A stretch of 8,949 nucleotides of DNA from DUPQ01 sp022706885 (GTDB lineage Bacteria; Bacillota; Clostridia; DUPQ01). The position numbers and the translations under genes are program-made. Where the stretch lies: NCBI GenBank assembly GCA_022706885.1, contig JAKJBR010000046.1:1-8949 (forward strand), given 5' to 3'. Position 1 is the first letter of the stretch; the number at the start of each line of letters is the position of its first letter. Positions 6,803-8,949 of this stretch are shown here, one piece after another. The notes beneath the pieces were generated by a model. It worked only from the letters and a program-made list of their open reading frames with translations. It was not told where the DNA came from and made no database searches.

Positions 6803-7387
6803 ATGAAAAAAATCAAAGTTATCGCTATTGTTCTGACACTGGTTTTGGCACTCGGATCACTTGTCGCTTGCACACCTGATACCGTTCTGGAAAACACAGA
6901 GAAAGACTATTATGTAACAGGACAGTTCGCCGGATGGGGCGATGCAGTTGGAAAAGATCAGTTCAGAATGACCGCTGTTTCCTTAAAGGATGCACGTGTT
7001 GCTGCTCTGAAAGCTCAACTTAAAGGTGCAAAATATCTCTATGTCCTTGAGCACGTAGTAATCACCGACTCCGGTGCAGGCTGGACAGCTCAATATGTAG
7101 AGAACGGTGCTGTTAAGGATTGCGACGGAAACCAGACAATGAAGTGGTTACAGGTTGCAAAAGGACAGGAAGCTCCCGACTGGTGGGCACAGAGTCCCGA
7201 AAGCGGCCCGGTTACTTCCCTGACACCCGATCTTCTCTGGATTCCCGGATTTACCGAAACCCCGGCAGTAGGACCGGACTGGAACGGAAACCCCGTAGTA
7301 CTCAAAGCAGGCACATACACTGTTGTATTTGCTATGGTTGAGAAAGATACCGGATTGGAAAAAGTAGCAGGCCTTATAGCCGAATAA
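6803..7387 (+). CDS. Tryptophan-rich surface lipoprotein, possible glycan-binding protein
   Basis: 194 residues; I do not recognise a named family. MKKIKV, a hydrophobic core and lipobox LVAC (Cys23) make a clear lipoprotein signal peptide, so the mature protein of about 170 residues is displayed outside the membrane. It opens with YYVTGQFAGWG at 36-46, similar to the YxVxGxFNxW opening strands of beta-sandwich starch-binding or SusE/SusF-like domains. It carries seven Trp (45, 94, 115, 127, 128, 146, 160) and ends in an apparent strand pair with AGTYTVVFAMVE. No catalytic motif or membrane helix beyond the signal is visible. Together with its place after an amylase that lacks an obvious binding module, this suggests a maltodextrin or starch-binding accessory, which is inference. 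It has its own promoter, strong ribosome binding site, few ATA codons and a strong terminator, all suggesting high expression. Existence is certain; function is tentative. Confidence 0.85.
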   Translation: MKKIKVIAIVLTLVLALGSLVACTPDTVLENTEKDYYVTGQFAGWGDAVGKDQFRMTAVSLKDARVAALKAQLKGAKYLYVLEHVVITDSGAGWTAQYVENGAVKDCDGNQTMKWLQVAKGQEAPDWWAQSPESGPVTSLTPDLLWIPGFTETPAVGPDWNGNPVVLKAGTYTVVFAMVEKDTGLEKVAGLIAE

Positions 7388-7399
7388 GCAAAGTAAACT

Positions 7400-7437
7400 A
7401 CACAAAAAGGCGGCTTTCATAGCCGCTTTTTTTGTGT
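7400..7437. terminator. Bidirectional intrinsic terminator between convergent genes
   Basis: GCGGCT (7410-7415) pairs with AGCCGC (7421-7426) around a TTCAT loop. The stem is extended by AAAAA (7404-7408) against the T-run 7427-7433 and by ACAC against GTGT, with one bulge. A-run before and T-run after give a U-tract on either strand, so it can end both the 6803 transcript and the minus-strand PHP transcript. Confidence 0.92.
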
Positions 7438-7453
7438 CTTTATTTACTAACTA

Positions 7454-8380
7454 CTAATACTCAAATCTGTCCATTCTCATGATGGGATTGGACCAGGCTA
7501 CATTGCCGTATTTATCCTCTACTTCCACTCTGACCATATATGCGCTGCTGGACAGATTCAATGAAGCTTCGGTAAGTTTAGCAGCAGGATCTCGATAGCA
7601 TTTTCCCCATCTGCTCAATGTAACGAACGTTATGGTCTTAGCTTCCGAACATTTAACAAATCCGTAGCCGTCCTCTATGTAGAAATCATATATTTCCGGG
7701 CCGGTAGTTGCATAAAAACTGCCCTTTCTTAAACTGTCCAGCATAGACTCAACGGTAAATTCCTCACACTTGACCATATTCCATCCTCCGCAATACTGTT
7801 CTCTTCTGTGCGAATCGTCGTTGGCCATTCCCCATATCTGTTTTCCCTGTTTTAACAGCATTTCCCAGTACACACGGTCATTATCATGATTCTGCGAATA
7901 TACCGTTCCCCAGTTGCATATTTCCACAATATGTGTGTCTTTTAAGAAATCATACTGATGAGGTTCCACACGGCTCCATGTGGGATGACAATAAACTGTC
8001 AGAAGGTCCAAATCCAGCAATGTCTTTTCCAGTTTCAGCAACGATTCCTTACTCTCGGTAAAAGGTATATCCTCCAGTCTCATACCGTCATAAATCTTAT
8101 CATTATCCATTGTTGTAAGTCCCAACAGGTGATGGATAGTAAGCGGGCAATTGCGATTGGAATGTAATTCCACCCCGGGAACAAGTATAAAATCATCGGT
8201 GTTATACTTATCGGTCTTTGTCACTATATTATGCTCGGATAAACAAAGGAAATTATAGCCGTGCTCTTTAAAAACATTGACAGCTTCTTCCTGAGGCAGC
8301 TGTCCGTCACTTCTTGTCGAATGTGCGTGGTAATTGGCCTTATAGAATTTGCCGTTTTCAATAAAATTGGTCAGTCTCAT
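7454..8380 (-). CDS. PHP-domain metal-dependent phosphoesterase
   Basis: 308 residues, no signal peptide, so cytoplasmic. The N-terminal two thirds is a PHP domain with its metal ligands in order: HAH (His18, His20), Asp25 in RSDG, Glu49-His50, Glu71 in GVELHS, His132 in YCHPTW, and Asp189/His191 in NDDSH. RKGSFYATTGPEI at 219-231 is the usual link to a C-terminal beta-sandwich (about 235-308), as in many stand-alone PHP phosphoesterases. PHP enzymes hydrolyse phosphate mono- or diesters using a di- or trinuclear metal centre; the substrate here is not predictable. The ATG has GAGG a few bases upstream on the minus strand. It converges on the 6803 lipoprotein and is divergent from the sialidase-like gene, with which it may share a regulator. 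All ligand positions are occupied, so it is likely active. Confidence 0.88.
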   Translation of the reverse strand: MRLTNFIENGKFYKANYHAHSTRSDGQLPQEEAVNVFKEHGYNFLCLSEHNIVTKTDKYNTDDFILVPGVELHSNRNCPLTIHHLLGLTTMDNDKIYDGMRLEDIPFTESKESLLKLEKTLLDLDLLTVYCHPTWSRVEPHQYDFLKDTHIVEICNWGTVYSQNHDNDRVYWEMLLKQGKQIWGMANDDSHRREQYCGGWNMVKCEEFTVESMLDSLRKGSFYATTGPEIYDFYIEDGYGFVKCSEAKTITFVTLSRWGKCYRDPAAKLTEASLNLSSSAYMVRVEVEDKYGNVAWSNPIMRMDRFEY

Positions 8381-8403
8381 ATATTCATCCTCATTTCACA
8401 ATA

Positions 8404-8417
8404 CATACATATGTATG
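8404..8417. promoter_or_regulatory. Perfect 14-base palindrome, candidate operator
   Basis: CATACATATGTATG is its own reverse complement. It lies about 24 bases before the PHP gene start and just downstream of the likely minus-strand transcription start, a usual place for a repressor site. The cognate regulator is not in the window. Confidence 0.45.
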
Positions 8418-8530
8418 CGTTTGTCAGTTATACAAGATTATATATCATGTATATGGTTTTTAGATTATTTTTTATTTATATTGATGTAAATTTATTATTC
8501 ACGCATATACGCCTTAATGAACGGTTATTA

Positions 8531-8539
8531 TGGTATAAT
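8531..8539 (+). promoter_or_regulatory. Extended -10 promoter of the sialidase-like gene
   Basis: TGGTATAAT is a perfect extended -10 (TG, one base, TATAAT). No good -35 is seen at the expected 17-base distance, which extended -10 promoters tolerate. Transcription would begin near 8546, about 24 bases before the ATG. Confidence 0.6.
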
Positions 8540-8569
8540 TTTTATATCATTCAACATGAGGTAGAGACT

Positions 8570-8949
8570 ATGATTAAATCAAAATCCGAAAATATAAAGA
8601 TATTCCGCTCAAAGGATTCGGTATTCGGATATCACGGATGGCCTTCGGTATGCAGAGGTTTAAACGGTGAACTTTTAGCGGTTTGTTCGGGTAGCAGATT
8701 AGGGCATGTATGCCCGTTCGGCAAGGTACTGCTTTCACGGAGCTATGATGAAGGACACACCTGGACAGCCCCCGAGATTATAATGGACACACCTTTGGAT
8801 GACAGGGATGCGGGTATCACCGTTTTCAACAAAGACAAGATAATTGTCACATCTTTCAATCACTTTATCGAAAGACAAAGTAAATTCCCTCAAGAGGGCT
8901 TTAAACTTGCCATGAGAGATGCATATTTCTCCAATAATCACATCACAAA
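8570..8949 (+). CDS. BNR/Asp-box sialidase-like protein, N-terminal part (continues past window)
   Basis: An open frame runs from ATG 8570 (GAGG at 8558-8561, 8 bases upstream) to the window edge, giving the first 126 residues. It has no signal peptide. A textbook Asp-box, SYDEGHTW (residues 58-65, pattern SxDxGxTW), follows a strand ending in KVLLSRS, as in the six-bladed sialidase/BNR fold. Upstream GYHGWPSVCR and downstream DDRDAGI are consistent with the first blades of sialidase-superfamily proteins. The canonical FRIP motif of true bacterial sialidases is not seen, so the product may be an intracellular glycosidase-like or non-sialidase BNR protein rather than an exo-alpha-sialidase. 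The catalytic Tyr/Glu pair and later Arg residues would be beyond the window. It is divergent from the PHP gene. Confidence 0.8.
   Translation, partial: MIKSKSENIKIFRSKDSVFGYHGWPSVCRGLNGELLAVCSGSRLGHVCPFGKVLLSRSYDEGHTWTAPEIIMDTPLDDRDAGITVFNKDKIIVTSFNHFIERQSKFPQEGFKLAMRDAYFSNNHIT

Larger units (their letters stand above)
8381..8569. promoter_or_regulatory. Divergent regulatory region between PHP and sialidase-like genes
   Basis: Very AT-rich 189 bases that must hold promoters for both directions. For the minus strand, TATAAT reads at 8442-8437 without a convincing -35. For the plus strand there is an extended -10 at 8531-8539. A 14-base palindrome lies at 8404-8417. No additional gene is visible. 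Confidence 0.6.

Noticed and set aside
7090..7420. Open frames antisense to, or out of frame with, the small lipoprotein
   Set aside because: They overlap a gene with its own promoter, ribosome binding site and signal peptide, and one runs into the terminator hairpin.
1..8949. CRISPR array, tRNA, rRNA, insertion sequence or phage remnant
   Set aside because: No regularly spaced repeats, cloverleaf-like segments, transposase motifs or flanking inverted repeats were seen on either strand.

Overview
The window looks like a chromosomal piece of a low-GC Gram-positive anaerobe, probably a gut-type member of the Clostridia. This is inferred from strong AGGAGG ribosome binding sites, AT-rich intergenic DNA, frequent ATA codons, three Gram-positive-style lipoprotein signal peptides, and a maltodextrin importer without an adjacent ATPase gene. 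No ribosomal or other marker gene is present, so the genus cannot be named.

Layout: the left edge holds the last 84 codons of a citrate synthase (2-256), followed after 27 bases by an AEC-family membrane transporter (284-1198). A 159-base gap carries a near-consensus sigma-A promoter (1271-1300) and two small inverted repeats. It drives a tightly packed operon of four genes: a MalE-like solute-binding lipoprotein (1358-2701), a MalF-like permease (2727-4127), a MalG-like permease (4124-5041) and a GH13 alpha-amylase lipoprotein (5038-6657). The last two junctions are 4-base ATGA overlaps. A gap of 145 bases carries a second good promoter and leads to a 194-residue tryptophan-rich lipoprotein of unknown function (6803-7387). 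A strong hairpin, suited to stopping transcription from both sides, separates it from a convergent PHP-domain hydrolase on the minus strand (7454-8380). A 189-base divergent regulatory region with a perfect 14-base palindrome then precedes a BNR/Asp-box sialidase-like gene that runs off the right edge (8570 onward).

Working model: the surface amylase trims starch or maltodextrin outside the membrane, the MalE-like protein captures the products, and the MalF/MalG pair imports them using an ATPase encoded elsewhere (MsmX/MalK type). The small lipoprotein at 6803, which begins with a motif resembling those in starch-binding beta-sandwich domains, may be an accessory glycan-binding protein of this system. 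It is the least explained gene here and the best candidate for something undescribed. The PHP hydrolase and the sialidase-like gene appear to be a separate, divergently transcribed unit.
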